64,000 nucleotides of DNA from Bretschneidera sinensis (lineage: Eukaryota > Streptophyta > Magnoliopsida > Brassicales > Akaniaceae), in assembly GCA_023935145.1 (NCBI GenBank), contig CM043700.1:22829501-22893500 (forward strand), written 5' to 3'. The notes under the pieces are model-generated. The model was given only the letters and a program-made list of their open reading frames with translations. It was not told the origin of the DNA and searched no databases. A program made the position numbers and the translations under genes. Shown here one piece after another: positions 34,197-44,519 of the stretch (the first letter of the stretch is position 1; each line of letters begins with the position of its first letter).

Positions 34197-34981
34197 AAAT
34201 TTTATTTTTACCCCTCTAAGTATATCTCGTTTCTTATTTTGATCTACAGACTAGAAAGTTTTTTAATTCGTGTCATCAACTATTAATCGCGTTCTATTTT
34301 GATCTCTCATATGACATTCCAACGATTTTGTATTGAGAATTGTCAAATCAATATGCTGACCTGAGTATAGTTTGCACCGGAGAGAATTGGGTTGTCTATT
34401 TTTCAATGACTAGCATAAAACCTAACCCATCTCTAGCTTCAATTTCATTAAACCATATTCATCTTCAATCAATGTAAGTATCCATTTGCAATTGAAAGGC
34501 ACACTATCTGCTTCTCTAACTAGCTCTATTTCTATAGCTTCATCATTGACCTCACAAACTTTCCCTTCATATCTCCATCTCTGAGCACGCAAACTAGAAT
34601 AGATGTTTGATAGAGAAAAGGAAATTAAAATGAATTTAGTGATGAAAACAAGTGTTGATTAATGCAAATAAAAGAGATTTACAAACTGATCAAGAAGTCT
34701 TTCTTCGGGTAACTAAATTTCATACGAAAATGATACAATGACTTATTTATAATTCTCTTTTTATGATGTCGTTTTTATATGACAAGAGATTTCTATCTTC
34801 TTCTGTGTGTTTTAGGTCGCGTACGATTTGAGCCAGATCAAGACAATTCTTGATCAAAATTTGTTGTAATATCATCTCGAAGATCAAAATAGGATGTAAT
34901 CAATAGTCTATGAAATTAGTTGAGAAAATTTTTAGTCAGGGAACCAAAATAAAATATACTTAGAAAACTGAAAATGAAATT
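34197..34981. mobile_element. Non-autonomous MULE-type element
   Basis: The left end GGGTAAATTTTATTTTTACC continues with a CCTCTAAGTATAT block. It is the imperfect inverse of the right end, which on the minus strand reads GGGTGAATTTCATTTTCAG then TTTTCTAAGTATATTTTAT. The interior (~700 bp) has no transposase. The right two-thirds recurs at 52.80-53.24 kb in the duplicated copy, so the element inserted before that duplication. Flanking 9-mers AATTAAAGT and AATTAAAAC are similar but not identical. Confidence 0.65.
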
Positions 34982-35482
34982 CACCCAATTAAAACCACCA
35001 TAAATTTCACTCAGCACTATATGACGAGTGGCAGTCATAATATTCTTGCACAAATTTACATCTTAGACTTGAAAAGAGCCAACGAATAGAGCAATACTAA
35101 AAGAAAATTCACTAAAATATGTAATAATCTTAAATTGTCTTCGTTAAAAGCGAAAAATAAATATTATATATTTTCTTCAAATTCCTATTTAAACACTATT
35201 ACGAAAACCTCCATCTTAAGCTTTCTCGGAACTCATTTGTACGTTTCACTTTTCCTTAAAAACATTATTAATTCTATTTTTATCATTTTTATTTTTTATT
35301 ATCAAAACCAAGTGACTTTTATTTGTAAGAATAAAAAAAAGGTGATAAAACTACCATAGTTTTGCTACTATTACAGCAATATTGCTTGAATTTAAAAAAT
35401 TATCTCAAATAAAAGAAAACAAAAATAGTATAAAGATAATTTTATTATTTTTAGCCTTGTTATTATTCTGACATTAACAAAT
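34982..35482 (+). repeat. Segmental-duplication block, left part, interrupted by the gypsy element
   Basis: Matches 53240-53690 in order: 'caccataaatttcactcag', 'atatgacgagtggca', 'ataatattcttgcacaaatt', 'gaaaaataaatattata', 'cttcaaattcctatttaaac', 'attacgaaaacctc' and 'taacaaatccac'. The match continues on the far side of the gypsy element at 45781. Confidence 0.88.
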
Positions 35483-35487
35483 CCACC

Positions 35488-36166
35488 TGATACTGCTAAA
35501 TTACGACTCTCCAATAAGAAGACGATATGTGGATCATCGTGACCCCAAATTGCGAGGAGACACGCGGACAACCCAGGCTCAGACAGTTGGGCTTCCAGGT
35601 CATGACCTCCTTTCAGGATATCATTGCCTCCAGCTGGGCCTCCACGTCACCACCGCCTTCCAGGCCATTATTACTTCTAGGCCATTATTATCTCCAGGTC
35701 ATGACCGCCCTCCAGAGCATCATCGCCTCCAGCTAGGTCTCCACGTCACCACCGCCCTCCGAACCATCATTACCCAACCAAGTTGGGACGTCAGGTCATA
35801 AAAACCGTCTTAACGCATAGACGGCTTCTGATTAAGCCAGCAAGGCTAAAGCCCTAGTGAACGGCTCTCAGCCACCTAGCTGGGCCTCACAGGCATCATT
35901 ACCCAACTCAGTTGGGCTATCGTATTGCAGCCGCCCTAGGCCCACTACCGCCTCCGAATCTCTATAAAAAGGACTTGGTAAGCAATCCATAAGGCAGATT
36001 CATTTTTCAGTTTTAAAAAGATACTCTTGAGCTTGCCCTAACTTAAGCATCGGAGCATCCTCGGAGGCATCCCCTCCGTCGACCCCATAGCTACTCTCTC
36101 TTTCCTTGTGCAGGTACTTCTGCGGTCCAACCTCTTGCTCAGCAACGCACATATTTGGCATCAACA
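35488..36166 (+). repeat. Gypsy 5' LTR (679 bp)
   Basis: Starts TGATACTGC and ends TTGGCATCAACA. It contains internal near-repeats of 'tcatgacc(t/g)cc' and 'cctccagctgggcctccacg', and a TATA box at 35962. It is identical in length to the 3' LTR. Confidence 0.96.
35962..35970 (+). promoter_or_regulatory. TATA box of the gypsy LTR promoter
   Basis: CTATAAAAA sits about 200 bp before the LTR end, in both LTRs (the second copy is at about 45576). This is the usual place of the U3/R promoter in plant gypsy elements. Confidence 0.7.
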
Positions 36167-36169
36167 GAT

Positions 36170-36187
36170 TGGTGCCGTCCGTGGGAA
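36170..36187 (+). other. Primer binding site, tRNA-Asp-like
   Basis: TGGTGCCGTCCGTGGGAA begins 3 bases after the LTR end. Its start resembles the complement of the 3' end of tRNA-Asp (TGGCGCCGTT...), with about 8 of the first 10 bases matching. This is a frequent primer class in plant gypsy elements. Confidence 0.7.
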
Positions 36188-36243
36188 ACCACATCTCTCG
36201 CTGACAGTAACAGCGAAGAAGTCTAAAGAACTCATCTGTTAGC

Positions 36244-37870
36244 ATGCCCCCAAAAACACCCGCCAGGGATCTAGGAGCTCGCGTGCTACGGTCGGGACAA
36301 CGGTTGGGAGTAAGTTCCTCAGCCGAACCTGAGGTTCACCCGAATGAAGGCACGCTCCAGGAGCAATTCGCAGAGCTCGCACATTTAGTGGCCAATCTGG
36401 CAGCCGAAGTTCGCAGGAGACCTCAGCAGACTCTGCCACTCCCGTCGCAGGAACTAGGTCACAACGGTTCCACTGACTGCTGCCCACCAGTGGATGTCTG
36501 CTCGGCGACCCACTCACCTCCCCTAGCCAAGTTCGGAGAAAGTCCCATGTCCAAGAACAGCGAAGGGTTTGGCAAACGGATCGAGGACATAGAGGGACGA
36601 ACCAATGAGGCATTTAAAGAACGCGGCCACAGTATTAGCGATGATCTCGATGTACAGGACCCACCTTTCACGCAAGAAGTCCTTGACGCCCCCCTCCCAC
36701 CAAATTTTCGGATGCCACAAATCAAACCTTACGATGGATCCACCGATCCCCTAGACCATCTCCAGCACTACCGAACCACAATGACCCTCCATAGACATTC
36801 GGACCCTGTGATGTGCAGAGCATTCCCATTAACTCTTGAGAAAGCGGCTGGGACGTGGTATTCCCGCTTGAAAACATGAGGTATTCGCACCTTCAAAGAC
36901 TTAAGCTATGCTTTCGCCTCACATTTCATCAGCAGCAAAGGACCCAAGAAAACTTCGGAGTCTCTATTTAATATTGTCCAGTCAAAAGGAGAGAACCTTC
37001 GCGCCTATATTTCCAGATTCAACACTGCAGCTTGGGAGATCCCAGACCTTGATCCCAGTGTTTAGCTCTTGGCATTCAAAAATGGATTAAGATCCGGATT
37101 CTTCAGTTCAAAACTCATCAGACGTCCGCCTATGGATATGAATGAAGTCTTGGCGCGAGCCGAAAAATACATGCTGGCAGAAGATGATCAGGCATTCCGA
37201 AGATAACGCGAAGGAGACACGGAAAGGAGGAAGAGAGGCCCCACTAGTCCCTACCGTGAGCCCAGTAAGCGGCCGTTTCACGATGAGAAACCCAGAACCC
37301 TCAGGCCTTTTGAGGATAGATCCCGGAATCTCGCAGCCTTCGGCACCAGAGCCAGAACTCCGGGGCAAATCCACAGCTACTCACCACTGAATGCCTCCAG
37401 GACCAACATTCTAATGCAGATTCATGACAGGGACCTCTTGCAATGGCCCCCAAGGCCGCCGAACCTCAACCCAGATCGAAATACTTGGTGTAGATTCCAC
37501 AGAAACTTCGACCATGACACGGAAGAATGTAAGGCCTTAAAAAACCAGATCGAGGCCCTCATCAATCGGGGGCATCTAAAAGAATACGTCGGGCCACGAC
37601 AGGAGAAATTTGATGAACGATCGCGCAGAAGCCCTGAACGCCCTTTTGAGCGAAACAGACCTACAAGGACAGTACGGAAGAGCCCAGGGCCAAGTTATAG
37701 GGAGCCTAGCCAGAAAAAACCAGAGGCCCCCGTGGCGAAGATTATCAAAACCATTTATGGAGGAATTGCTGTCGGTGGGGGGTCGCATGCTCGCAGTAGG
37801 TCTTACGCCAGGTCGATAACCTCTGTCGCTGGACCTCATAAACGACCTAAGACCGGAGAGATCATTTTTT
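36244..37870 (+). pseudogene. Gypsy gag region (capsid-like plus zinc knuckle)
   Basis: Residues about 155-320 form the retrotransposon gag domain: MPQIKPYDGSTDPLDHLQHY, CRAFPLTLEKAAGTWYSRL, then SYAFASHFISSK, ENLRAYISRFN and LLAFKNGLRSG. A CCHC-like knuckle (WCRFHRNFDHDTEECKAL) lies near 37.49 kb, followed by a basic Arg/Pro/Ser stretch. Three stops (36877, 37063, 37204) fall inside. Gag packages the element RNA. Confidence 0.9.
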
Positions 37871-38544
37871 TTTCGGACAAAGACTTAGAAGGAGTGCAGA
37901 TTCCACACGACGATGCTGTTGTAATTTCACTCCTCGTGGCTAATCATGAGATAAGATGAGTCCTGGTCGACAACGGGAGCTCAGCCGACATCCTCTTTTA
38001 TGATGCCTTTTAACAAATGCAACTGGACGATACACATCTAGAGCTGGTCTTCACCCCACTCTACGACTTCTCAAGGGGACCGGTGTTTACAGAAGGCAGC
38101 ATAACTCTCCCGGTAACTGCGAGGACGACACCCCAAACAACGACCGTACACTCCACTTTGTTAATTGTTCGACAACCCTCCTCCTACAATATGATACTCG
38201 GACGACCCACGCTGAATAACCTCCGAGCGGTTGTCTCTGCCCATCATCTCAAAATCAAATTCCCCACGGAAGACAGAGTAGGCGAAATCAAAGGAGATCA
38301 ACGAATCACCAGATCCTGTTATCTCAGTGCAATAAAGGGTAAGAAGACGGAAGCCCTACCACTTAAACTGGATGACCTTAGGGATGAAGCGAGAAACCTA
38401 CGAGGTAGGCCCGGAGAAGATGTACTCACGATCCCCCTCGGCGAAGATAGCACCAGAACTGCTCAAATTGGTTCCAACCTGTCCAACGCATTTCAGGAAT
38501 CTCTACTAGCCCTTGTACGGGTAAACCAAGACTTATTCGCCTAG
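37871..38544 (+). pseudogene. Gypsy aspartic protease domain
   Basis: The active site reads VDNGSSADILF just after the stop at 37957, then YNMILGRPTLNNLRAVVS at about 38.19-38.24 kb, the flap-side signature of this protease family. Stops at 37957, 38011 and 38542 interrupt it. It would cleave the polyprotein. Confidence 0.88.
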
Positions 38545-38559
38545 ACCGCTGCAAATATA

Positions 38560-39220
38560 CCAGGAATCAGCCCGGATGTTATCGTACATCGCTTGAGTGT
38601 GGATCCGACCTACAAACGGGTCGTCCAAAAGAAAAGGTCGTTTGCTCCTGAGCGACAGGTAGTTGTTCGGACAGAAGTTGACAAATTACGTTCGGCTAAC
38701 TTCATCCGAGAGGTGAGCTATCCAGACTGGGTATCCAATGTTGTAATGGTAAAAAAGGCAAATGAAAAATGGCGAATCTGTATAGACTTTTCTGATCTCA
38801 ATAAAGCCTGTTCGAAAGACGGTTTTCCTTTGCCCCGGATTGATCAACTCGTTGACGTAACATCCAGCCATGAGCTGTTAACATTCATGGATGCTTACTC
38901 CGGGTATAACCAAATCCTCATGCACTCGCCTGACCAAGAGAAGATGGCATTTATCATAGAACAAGGCCTTTATTGTTATAGGGTCATGCCATTCGGTTTG
39001 AAAAATGCCGGGGCCACTAACCAGAGGTTAGTAAACAAGATATTCAAAGAGTAGATTGGTCGAAATATGGAAGTATATGTAAATGACATGCTGGTCAAAA
39101 GCGTCGAAGCACAAGACCACGAGGCCGATCTCCAAGAAGCTTTTGATATCCTCCGCCATCATCACATGAAGTTGAATCCTACAAAGTGTGCCTTTGGAGT
39201 CACTGGGGGGAAATTCCTCG
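38560..39220 (+). pseudogene. Gypsy reverse transcriptase domain with mutated catalytic motif
   Basis: Blocks in order: KRSFAPERQ, NVVMVKKANEKWRICIDFSD (38.73-38.79 kb), DGFPLPRIDQLVD, FMDAYSGYNQI (first catalytic Asp intact), RVMPFGLKNAGAT, then VYVNDMLVKS where YVDD is expected. The Asn codon AAT is at 39082-39084, one G-to-A change from GAT. A stop at 39052 lies 10 codons upstream. Loss of this aspartate alone would abolish polymerase activity. Confidence 0.95.
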
Positions 39221-39469
39221 GCTTCCTAGTCACCTACAGAGGTATAGAAGCCAATCCAGAGAAGATCGATGCTATTCTTAACATGAGTTCACCTCGGACC
39301 GTGAGGGAAGTCCAACGACTTACTGGAAGAATAGTGGCCCTCAGCCGATTCATGTCAAAATCTGCCGAGAAGTGCCTCCCCTTTTTTAAAGCCATTCGTC
39401 GGACCCAGAACTTCGTGTGGAACGAAGCTTGGCAAGAAGCATTCAGGGCACTGAAAATATATTTGGGGA

Positions 39470-39789
39470 CACCTCCCGTGTTTACCAAACCAATAGTCGG
39501 GGAAGAACTTTTCTTGTATCTTTCGACTGGGCCCGAAGTAGTGGCCTTCGTCTTAATACGAGAAGAAGAAGGCGCACAGAAGCCGGTGTATTATGTCAGT
39601 AAGGTACTTCACGATGCCGAAACAATATATCTTCCGGAGGAAAAGATGGCGTATGCTCTGTTGATTTCGGCCCGGAAGCTTCGACCCTATTTTCAAGCCC
39701 ATACCATCACACTCCTCACTAACCAACCTCTTCGAAAAATACTCCACAAGCCAGATGTTTCCGATAGAATGGTCAAATGAGCAATAGAT
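39470..39789 (+). pseudogene. Gypsy first RNase H domain
   Basis: LFLYLSTGPEVVAFVLIREE, KPVYYVSKVLHDAETIYLP, then KLRPYFQAHTITLLTNQPL. The usual TDQPL reads TNQPL, again a G-to-A change. The stop at 39778 (probably a former Trp) ends the segment. In Tat elements this first domain is often degenerate. Confidence 0.88.
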
Positions 39790-39909
39790 TTGGGCGAGTT
39801 CGGCATCCGTTATAGGCCTCGGACAGCTATCAAAGCACAAGCCCTAGCTGATTTTGTCATGGAAACTACTTTGCCATTAACGGAAGCAGAATCTCCGAAG
39901 GATGTTAGT

Positions 39910-40329
39910 CAATCGAGCCCATTTTTACGTTGGACCCTTCATGTGGACGGATCCTCCACTGACTCTGGAAGTGGAGCAGGGCTCATTCTGAGCGGTCCCG
40001 ACAACTTCACCATTGAGTACGCCTTGAGGTTTAAATTCCCAGTGTCCAACAACGAAGCTGAGTATGAAGCTCTACTCGCGGGCATGAAATTAGCCAAGGT
40101 AATATCTGTACAAAATTTACATGTATATAGCGATTCCCAACTAGTGGTGAACCAAGTGAACGGCGAATTCGAGGCCCGAGGAGAAAAAATCGCTCCCTAC
40201 CTAGCAGCAGCAAAGTCATTAGCTGGGCAGTTTGAAGTATTTTCTCTGAACCAGATTCCGCGGGCAGAAAATATGAAGGCTGACTCATTGGCCCGGCTTG
40301 CTTCATCTTGCCAGCTCGAGTCAAGGTGA
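39910..40329 (+). pseudogene. Gypsy second, archaeal-type RNase H domain
   Basis: WTLHVDGSSTDSGSGAGLIL, SNNEAEYEALLAGMKLA, LHVYSDSQLVVNQVNGEF, then ENMKADSLARLAS. The four acidic residues (D of VDGSS, E of NEAEYEAL, D of SDSQ, D of ADSLARL) are all present. A second RNase H placed between the first one and integrase marks the Tat lineage. A stop follows at 40327. Confidence 0.92.
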
Positions 40330-40479
40330 GCAGTCTACCTCGAAACCCTAACCATACCTAGTATCAATGAAATAATGGTCTTACTCGTGGTTGGTGAGAG
40401 AACATGGATGAGTCCTATCCTGGAATATCTACGTGACGGTCTTCTTCCCGATGACAAAGGCGAAGCCCGAAAGATTGTG

Positions 40480-41637
40480 TGTCGAGCCGCCCGTTACGCA
40501 ATTCTAGATGATCACCTGTATAAGCGAGGGCTGACAATGCCCTTCTTGAAATGTCTTGACCCAACCGAAGCTAATTACGCCCTCAGAGAAGTCCACAAAG
40601 GTATATGTGGAAATCACCTCGGGGGACGTGCCTTAACATTCAAGATCCTTCGTCAAGGATACTATTGGCCAAAGATGAGGGAAGCAGCCATGGAGCTGGT
40701 GACCAAATGTCAAAGCTGTCAACGGTATGCCACTGTGCTGCATCGACCAGCGAACCTTTTGACACCGATAATCAGTCCACTTCCTTTCGCTATATGGGGA
40801 ATGGACCTTCTCGGACCCTTTCCCGGAGCAACCGGCCAACGAAAGTACCTCATAGTTACAATAGATTATTTTACAAAATGGGTGGAAGCTGAACCCTTGG
40901 CCAGCATCACTGATTTTTAAGCCCGAGCCTTCGTGTGGAAATCAATTGTATGTCGGTTTGGAGTACCACAAGTGTTAGTGACAGACAACGGCAAACAGTT
41001 TGACAGTGTTCGGTTCAAAACATTTTGCGATGAATTACACATTGACCATCGTTTCTCTTCGGTTGGATACCCACAAGCAAATGGACAAGCCAAAGTTACC
41101 AACCGAACGATCTTGTAAGGCATTAAAAGGCGAATAGACGAAGCAGATAAGCAGTGGACAGACCATTTACCCAACATACTTTGGGCATATCGAACCACGA
41201 CTCGAGCACCCACCGGGGAAACCCCCTTCTTCATGACTTACGGGTCCGAGGCAGTCATCCCCTTGGAAATAGGAGTACCTTCCTTGCGAGTTCAGAACTT
41301 CGAGGAATGAAGCAATGAGGAAGCCCTTCGCACGAACACCGATCTTTTCGATGAAGCTCGGGACAAAGCCCAAATCCGACTTGCCGTTTATCAGCAGCGA
41401 GCTACCAGGTACTTCAATTCAAGAGTAAAAGTAAGACACTTCTGTCTCCATGATCTCGTCTTACGAAAGAACGAAGTATCTAGGCCCCGAGAATCAGGCA
41501 AACTAGTCCCTAATTGGGAAGGGCCATATCGAATCAAAAAAGTATGCCGTCCTGGCACTTTTGAACTCGAAGAATTGAACGGAAAAGCTATTCCTCCTAC
41601 TTGGAATGCGAAACACCTTCGACGTTTTTATCAATAA
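40480..41637 (+). pseudogene. Gypsy integrase, catalytic Glu lost
   Basis: The zinc-binding part is HKGICGNHLGGRALTFKILR followed by CQSCQRY (HHCC). The core has WGMDLLGPFPGATGQ and IVTIDYFTKWVEAEPL (first Asp), QVLVTDNGKQFDS (second Asp), then HRFSSVGYPQANGQAKVTN, where relatives have QAEVTNRT. The Lys codon AAA is at 41092-41094. C-terminal blocks WEGPYRIKKV and WNAKHLRRFY close the protein. Stops at 40918, 41116 and 41308 interrupt it. Confidence 0.93.
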
Positions 41638-41841
41638 AAAGTGTTATGCACATGTAAACAGTCTTGTTTTATATATTAAAGACTTTACTTACATCTGTCT
41701 TTCTGTCGACTAAAACAAAAAGCCTGAACCAAGGCAAAGTAGGGCACCAACAGCCTCAAAATACAACACAAAACACTGGCCGGGCCAAAACCACAAAACA
41801 AAAAAGGGGGCTATAACAGATTGCCCTCAACCTAAGCCCTA

Positions 41842-43949
41842 CTAATCTCCAAGGGCAGGAGACCCCGTGCCTGATCTCCCGTCACAGTCCTGTCCATCAG
41901 CTTGCTCCTCGTCTGAAGCCAACAGTTCCTCATCCTCGGGCCCCAGCAGGTCCAACGAGGAGAAATCGAGCTCCGGGTACATGGCCTCAGCCTTCCCCTT
42001 GGCCTCCATGAACCCCGTAAGGTACTGCTGGCCACCCTCGAAAACGACGGCAAGGCGATAGGCCTCTGAACTCTGGAAGGACGCTAAGGCTTCCTCTACG
42101 GCCGCCCTGGTACGAGCCTCAGCCTCCTCTGCAGCAGGGCGAAGATGAGCCTCGGCCTCCTCCGCTGCGGCTCTAAAGCAAGTCTCGACCTCCTCTGCAG
42201 CTGCCTGAGCAGTGGCTTCAGCTTCGGCTTTAGCCAGGACAGCAGACTCCAAGGAAGCCTGCAGCCGGCAAACGGCCTCTGTCCTCTTCTACAGCTGGCG
42301 CTGGGTACGCCCTAGGAGCTCCGCTGTCTCCATGGATCGACGTGTGGCCGCGCCCACCAGAACACCCATCTGAGACCAGAAGCCATGTGTGAAACAAAAT
42401 TTGGTGAAAACAACGTAAAGCAAAGTGAAAACAGAATCTAACCTGAGAAGCCAAAGCCTCGGTCGCCGCACAAAGAGAGTCCGTGGTCTTTCGACCCAAC
42501 TCAGCAATGTCGCGAGGAGGGGTGCCCTTAAACAGATGCTCCCTCGCCACCCGAGGATGTGCAAAGACAGAGTCATCTGTCCTGATGGCCCAATTGGGCA
42601 TGAAGATCGAGGCCTCCGAAGCCGCCCCTTGGCTAGGGCCCAGGATAATAGAAGTCCCCATAGTCACGGGAATCAGCGTTTGGGCACTGCAGACCGGAGG
42701 TGTCTTTGACTAGGTCGGTGGCCTTGGAGGAGTCCCCAAGTCGATCGGAGTCGGAGATGGAGCTCGGGGCCTCTTCTTAGGCCGCGAAGTCGAGTTCGTT
42801 TGCTTCTCGGACAGAGCTGACCTCCTCTGCTCCAATGCCAACTTCCTGGCATGCTCTCAGGCACGGGCAGCCGCCTCCATCTCTGATTAAAACACACAAA
42901 CAGAGGAAGGAAATAGCTTAAGTACAAATCGCAGGATAACGATGCAAAATAAGAATAAAGAAAGTATAAGGTAAACCAAAGCCTTTACCGCTCTCAAGCG
43001 AAGGCTCGGGGCACGAAGAATAAAGACTTCGCCAGGCCAGTTCTTCATTGTCATATAGGACCCCGACATCCAAAGGCGAGGCCACCATGGCGTTCACCGT
43101 TTCTTGCTCATACGGAAGAAGGCCCGCCTTTTTGCATTTCCCGGTGCGGTCCATACTCCACGCACGAGGTAAGCCGAAATCCTCGGCAGATTGGATGAAA
43201 AAGAAATTCTTCTTCCACCTTTTGATAGATGAAGGGGTCTTCTTCAGCAACCTCCTCTTCGGCCGAGTACTGAAGACCACCCACCCTGTCTGACCATGCC
43301 GGCTGATCAAGAAGTGGGCCTTAAAAATATCCATCGTCATTGATCGGCCCACTTCTAAGCAAACGCAGATAAAGGCCATGATCAGCCGTACCGAATTGGG
43401 CACTAGCTGACACAGTGCTATATCAAAGTACTTAAGAATCGTACAAAAGTAGGGGTGAAGAAGAAACCGGAGCCCGGCCTGCATGTGATGCTCGTACACG
43501 CAGAGCTCGAACAGGGCTCGGTCAGGGAGGACATCACAGGCCCTCTCTCCCACCTTGGCCAGCCGAAGACCATACTCGCCCAGAATGCGGTACGTCTTCC
43601 TAATCACCTCCAAATCCTCCTCCCTCAGTTGACTAGGGATCTCGTTGGCTTTATAGTTCCATTCCTCTCTCTCCTCTCCAGCCGAGGTTTCCCTAATATC
43701 GGTCAACGCCCTAAGAGTGTCCTCACCAGACGAAGACTCTTCCTGATACTCCCTCCCCACCTCCAAAGGAACGTAGGGCACTAGTGCCATGGGGTCTGCC
43801 CTTGGCATGCCCGTTACGGGGGCATTCCCCCCAGAAGAAGACGAGGACACCTCTACTTCTTCGGAGCTACTGCCACTCGTACCATCTACACTACTCCTAC
43901 CGTTACTACTGCTAGGCCTATCATGGTATGTATCAAACGAAGAAGACAT
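41842..43949 (-). pseudogene. Antisense spliced gene inside the gypsy element (putative 'gypsy-type transposon' domain plus coiled coil)
   Basis: Read on the minus strand as three exons: 43949-42989, 42882-42443 and 42369-41842. Intron 1 has donor G/GTAAAG and acceptor TTAATCAG. Intron 2 has donor CAG/GTTAGA and acceptor TGGTCTCAG. Phases fit (exon lengths 961, 440 and 528), giving 643 codons including the stop. Exon 1 has a Ser/Gly-rich start, then a conserved block (HHMQAGLRFLLHPYF, QLVPNSVRLIMAFICVC, GWVVFSTRP) resembling the Pfam family named Transposase_28, 'putative gypsy type transposon'. Exon 3 is an Ala/Glu-rich coiled coil (EAEATAQAAAEEVE) followed by YPELDFSSLDLLG. Three in-frame stops occur (two in exon 2, one in exon 3), each one transition from Arg or Gln codons, with no frameshift. 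Antisense extra ORFs are known in Tat elements. Their function is not established. A TATA box lies upstream. Confidence 0.82.
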
Positions 43950-44277
43950 GATGTAAATATTAAAGAGACGAACTCACCAAAGTCCGAAGGATTCGGACTT
44001 GAACTCCTCCTGAATTCCTCCTAAACGTTCGGTATGTCCAAGAGCGTTCTTCTCCAAGATCTCGCGAACGCCACGATCACACAATAGACCCCAGTACCAA
44101 AAAACTACGCGCAGCATTGAGACACGATAGATATGAAAAAAGAAAATTCTCTTTGCAGGGACGAGGACGAGGACTCTCAAACACAATTGGGACAAGGCCG
44201 AGGACTCTCACAAAAGCTACTCTGAAAGCAAAATGAGATTATGAAATGAGCAAGGAAGAAGGGGAAGCTAAAGCCCC

Positions 44278-44284
44278 TTATATA
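44278..44284 (-). promoter_or_regulatory. Candidate TATA box for the antisense gene
   Basis: On the minus strand TATATAA (within CCCTATATAAGGGG) lies about 330 bp upstream of the antisense ATG. It is the only such element in this GC-richer part of the retrotransposon, so a chance match is less likely than in the AT-rich flanks. Confidence 0.55.
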
Positions 44285-44519
44285 GGGAAAGGGTCATGGC
44301 CAACGAGGACTATTTAATGCGAACACAGAAACCAAGGGGACTCTTTAGAGTCCCCAAGTGACCGACACACTTTCCCAAGGGGCGTTACGTCCCTCGAGGT
44401 GGCCGCCGTTTTCCCTAAAACGGCTGTTTAAAATTCCAAGGTAACATGACCCGTCATTTACGCAGGCAAGGCCACGTGTTACCTCAGCCGCCGTCTTGGA
44501 CAAAAAACACTTTCCCGTA

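Larger units (their letters stand above)
36244..41637 (+). pseudogene. Gypsy gag-pol polyprotein: single frame with 12 internal stops
   Basis: From ATG 36244 to the terminal TAA (41635-41637) the sequence stays in one frame for 1,797 codons with no insertion or deletion. Internal stops are at 36877, 37063, 37204, 37957, 38011, 38542, 39052, 39778, 40327, 40918, 41116 and 41308. Each is one C-to-T or G-to-A transition from CAA, CAG, CGA or TGG, and most sit where relatives carry Gln, Arg or Trp. The RT motif reads YVNDM instead of YVDDM, and the integrase catalytic Glu reads Lys, both G-to-A changes. The polyprotein would make capsid, protease, RT/RNase H and integrase for copy-and-paste transposition. 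This copy cannot. Domains are itemised in separate entries. Confidence 0.95.

Noticed and set aside
35527..35801. 69- and 90-codon open frames in the gypsy 5' LTR, repeated in the 3' LTR at 45.14 kb
   Set aside because: Both lie wholly in non-coding LTR (U3) sequence, and their similarity is explained by the LTR pair.
36244..41637. Possibility that the 12 in-frame stops are read through or RNA-edited to restore gag-pol
   Set aside because: The catalytic Asp of RT and Glu of integrase are also lost by the same kind of change. Neutral decay is simpler, and nuclear plant transcripts are not known to be edited this way.
42425..42713. Plus-strand open frames opposite exon 2 of the antisense gene
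   Set aside because: They are shadows of the antisense coding frame, with no independent domain.
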